Part shown: positions 5,796-7,301 of the stretch, piece by piece
Layout of the letters: each line of letters starts with the position of its first letter
How positions within the stretch are numbered: the stretch's first letter is position 1
Origin: Actinomycetota bacterium
GTDB lineage: Bacteria > Actinomycetota > Actinomycetes > Propionibacteriales > Nocardioidaceae
Reading direction: 5' to 3'
Length of the DNA: 7,301 bases
Assembly (NCBI GenBank): GCA_009702305.1
Contig: WLIH01000127.1
Span: forward strand, 1 to 7,301
Notes under the pieces: generated by a model
What the model was told of the DNA's origin: nothing
Seen by the model: the letters and a program-made list of their open reading frames with translations, nothing else
Databases searched by the model: none
Translations under genes and position numbers: made by a program

Positions 5796-7025
5796 ATGAG
5801 GTTGCGGTGCGCACGTGCCGCCGGACCAGCAGCGTTGCTGGCTCTGGCGATGCTGCTGGGCGCCTGCGCCGCGGCCCCCGCCGACAGCGAGAGCAGCCCC
5901 GAGGTGAGCGTCAGTGCCTCGGCGCCTCCGACCGAGGCGACGAGCCCGCCTGCGCCGACGCCCGCCGACCCGGAGCACGCCGTCGAACCGCCCGGGCCGC
6001 TGCGCCAGAGCCTGGCCTCGGCCGACGTCCTGGTCTTCGACCCCCGCGGGCTGAGCACCGAGCAGGTGGCCGCCATCCGCCAGGTCGAGGGCGTCACCGC
6101 CGTCGAGCGGCTCTCGCTGGCCCAGGTCACCATCGAGGGTCGGGTGCTGACGGTGGCCGCGGTCGACCCCGCGACGTACCGCCGCTTCACGCTGGCCGCC
6201 AGCGCCCAGTCGCAGGTGGTGTGGGACCGCGTCGCCGGTGGCGAGCTGGCCGTGCTGCCCGGCCTGCGCCGCAAGCTGCCGACCGACGAGCGCGGGTTCG
6301 TGCGGCTGGGCAGCGGAGCCGACGCGCCGCAGGTGCACGTCGGCGCCTACGCACCGCAGGTCAAGGGCGCCATCGACGCCGTCGTCAACGACGCGTGGGG
6401 CAAGGCGCTCGGCATCACGCCGGGCAACGCCGTGCTCGTCTCGACCGGCATCACCGCCCCCGACCGGGTCACCAAGCCGGTCCAGCGGATCGTCGGCAAG
6501 GACATCTCGGTGCAGCGCCTCGATGTCGTCGAGCGACTCGGCCTCGACCCCCAGGCGACCCAGACGGCGTACGTCATCGGCACCATCGCGGACGCCGTCG
6601 GCACCTTCAACTACACCGTGCTCGGTGGCGGGCGGATCGCGCCGGATCCCGCGTGGGTCGCGTCGCACATCGTCACCGCGGCCGTGCCGATCCTGGGCAG
6701 CGTGACCTGCAACGTCGCGATCATCCCGCAGCTGCGTGCGGCGCTGGAGGAGATCGTGCAGCGCGGGCTCGCCGACGCGATCCACGTCGGTGAGTACGCC
6801 GGCTGCTACTACCCGCGCTTCATCGCCGGCACCACGACGCTCTCCAACCACTCCTTCGGCCTGGCGCTGGACCTCAACGTGCCCGGCAACCTGCGCGGCA
6901 CCGTCGGCGAGATGGACCGCACCGTCGTGTCGATCTTCGAGAAGTGGGGCTTCGCCTGGGGAGGTCGGTGGCGCTACACCGACCCGATGCACTTCGAGCT
7001 GAGCCGGCTGGTGCAGCCGGGCTGA
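5796..7025 (+). CDS. Lipoprotein with M15-family D-Ala-D-Ala carboxypeptidase domain (VanY/CwlK-like)
   Basis: This 409-residue protein is predicted to be exported, lipid-anchored and active on peptidoglycan. The N-terminus has Arg residues, a hydrophobic stretch (12-22) and the lipobox L21-G-A-C24. A Ser/Pro/Ala/Glu-rich linker spans about 25-68. Residues about 72-270 form a domain without recognisable catalytic residues; its start (V-x-x-I-R-x-V-E-G-V-T-A-V, then V-A-A-V-D-P-A-T-Y) recalls the extracellular core of MacB/FtsX-type permeases, though this is a weak impression. The C-terminal domain (about 295-405) has the M15 zinc signature H352-S-F-G-L-A-L-D359 and D396-P-M-H399-F-E. H352, D359 and H399 would bind zinc and D396 would be the catalytic acid. 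C305 and C337 could form a disulfide. The enzyme probably trims stem peptides (DD-carboxypeptidase or L,D-type endopeptidase). It stands alone 52 bp after the MFS gene and need not share its function. Confidence 0.9.
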   Translation: MRLRCARAAGPAALLALAMLLGACAAAPADSESSPEVSVSASAPPTEATSPPAPTPADPEHAVEPPGPLRQSLASADVLVFDPRGLSTEQVAAIRQVEGVTAVERLSLAQVTIEGRVLTVAAVDPATYRRFTLAASAQSQVVWDRVAGGELAVLPGLRRKLPTDERGFVRLGSGADAPQVHVGAYAPQVKGAIDAVVNDAWGKALGITPGNAVLVSTGITAPDRVTKPVQRIVGKDISVQRLDVVERLGLDPQATQTAYVIGTIADAVGTFNYTVLGGGRIAPDPAWVASHIVTAAVPILGSVTCNVAIIPQLRAALEEIVQRGLADAIHVGEYAGCYYPRFIAGTTTLSNHSFGLALDLNVPGNLRGTVGEMDRTVVSIFEKWGFAWGGRWRYTDPMHFELSRLVQPG

Positions 7026-7036
7026 GGCTCGTCGTC

Positions 7037-7049
7037 GGGATACCCGGTC
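7037..7049 (+). repeat. Direct repeat copy 1, GGGATACCCGGTC
   Basis: The first of two identical 13-bp copies; the second begins 62 bp further on. This copy runs into a perfect 14-bp palindrome, CCCGGTCGACCGGG (7043-7056). Confidence 0.75.
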
Positions 7050-7083
7050 GACCGGGGAAGCCTGGTCTTGACGGGCGTTGCAG

Positions 7084-7122
7084 TCCCTGGCAACACCAGG
7101 GATACCCGGTCAGCCGGGTATC
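7084..7122. terminator. Overlapping hairpins, possible bidirectional terminator
   Basis: Two hairpins share bases 7101-7102. The first pairs TCCCTGG (7084-7090) with CCAGGGA (7096-7102) around a 5-nt loop. The second pairs GATACCCGG (7101-7109) with CCGGGTATC (7114-7122) around a 4-nt loop, a perfect 9-bp stem. They lie between two convergent genes, where a terminator serving both is expected. Neither has a T-run after it in either direction, so they would be GC-type terminators or another kind of folded element. Confidence 0.5.
7099..7111 (+). repeat. Direct repeat copy 2, GGGATACCCGGTC
   Basis: The second identical 13-bp copy. It forms the left arm of the hairpin at 7101-7122 and overlaps the right arm of the hairpin at 7084-7102. 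Confidence 0.75.
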
Positions 7123-7127
7123 GCTGA

Positions 7128-7145
7128 GGTCCCTGGGGTCCCTGG
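7128..7145 (+). repeat. Tandem 9-bp repeat GGTCCCTGG, two copies
   Basis: Two perfect adjacent copies (7128-7136 and 7137-7145). Each contains TCCCTGG, the left arm of the hairpin at 7084-7102, so the CCAGGGA at 7096-7102 could pair with any of three copies. Confidence 0.75.
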
Positions 7146-7158
7146 GGCGGCTGGGATC

Positions 7159-7301
7159 TCAGTCCAACCGGCAGGCGGCGGTGCCGCCGGGCAGCTGGTG
7201 CCGGTGGCGGGCGACCCAGCGGTAGGCGATCTCGGCGAGCGGCCGCACGGGTCGCAGCTGCAGGGTGCGACCGGCGAGCCGGGTCGGTGCGCCGCAGGTG
7301 C
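7159..7301 (-). CDS. DCC/DUF393-family thiol-disulfide oxidoreductase-like protein (C-terminal part only)
   Basis: On the minus strand an open frame enters from the right edge and stops at TGA (7161-7159), giving 46 residues. The visible part contains L-R-P-V-R-P-L-A-E-I-A-Y-R-W-V-A-R-H-R, then L-P-G-G-T-A-A-C-R-L. This pattern, a Tyr-Arg-x-Val-Ala-Arg-x-Arg helix followed by Gly-rich residues and a Cys near the C-terminus, matches the end of DCC (DUF393) proteins as I know them. The N-terminal D-x-x-C-x-x-C motif that names the family would lie outside the window, so the call rests on the tail alone. It converges on the M15 lipoprotein gene. Its function is unknown beyond a presumed redox role. 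Confidence 0.6.
   Translation of the reverse strand, partial: TCGAPTRLAGRTLQLRPVRPLAEIAYRWVARHRHQLPGGTAACRLD

Noticed and set aside
5529..6992. A minus-strand open frame of 487 codons opposite the M15 lipoprotein gene
   Set aside because: The plus strand encodes a lipobox and full zinc motifs with a strong ribosome site. The opposite frame shows no recognisable domain.
7037..7145. CRISPR-like array
   Set aside because: There are only two 13-bp direct copies and one tandem 9-bp pair, with no regular spacers.
6944..7225. A plus-strand open frame of 93 codons spanning the end of the M15 gene and the repeat region
   Set aside because: It overlaps the M15 zinc motif in another frame, crosses the hairpins and lies antisense to the DCC-like C-terminus. 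It has no ribosome site or domain.

Overview
The window is GC-rich, densely coding actinobacterial chromosome. Its gene content (a rubredoxin-fused alkane monooxygenase next to a 3Fe-4S ferredoxin and a TetR regulator) and its leaderless promoters (TANNNT boxes 6-7 nt before start codons) suggest a Nocardioides-like organism. That placement is an inference from gene style, not a measured phylogeny.

Layout. Positions 1-1022 hold the end of an ABC ATPase gene and a complete ABC-2 permease gene, overlapping by ATGA; together they form a DrrAB-type exporter. An A/T-richer promoter region (1023-1134) follows, with a candidate operator wrapped around the -10 box. Positions 1135-3397 hold the alkane oxidation cluster: alkB fused to a C-terminal rubredoxin, a 65-residue 3Fe-4S ferredoxin joined by TGATG, and a TetR-family regulator with its own apparent leaderless promoter. 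A ferritin-like diiron protein (4317-3430, minus) converges on it. Only 22 bp away a DHA2-type MFS exporter (4340-5743, plus) diverges; the two -10 boxes share two bases. Positions 5796-7025 encode a lipoprotein with an M15 (VanY/CwlK-like) metallopeptidase domain. After it comes a 133-bp repeat- and hairpin-rich gap, then the C-terminus of a DCC/DUF393 protein entering from the right on the minus strand.

How the parts work together. AlkB hydroxylates the terminal carbon of n-alkanes using electrons from its rubredoxin domain. The ferredoxin may be a second electron carrier, and the reductase must be encoded elsewhere. The TetR protein is the natural candidate to bind the inverted repeat in the alkB promoter. 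The diiron protein and MFS pair may share one bidirectional promoter, but their substrates cannot be read from sequence. No mobile element, CRISPR array, tRNA or rRNA was seen. The most notable points are the alkB operator/promoter, the two-carrier electron chain, the overlapping divergent leaderless promoters, and the folded repeats at 7037-7145.
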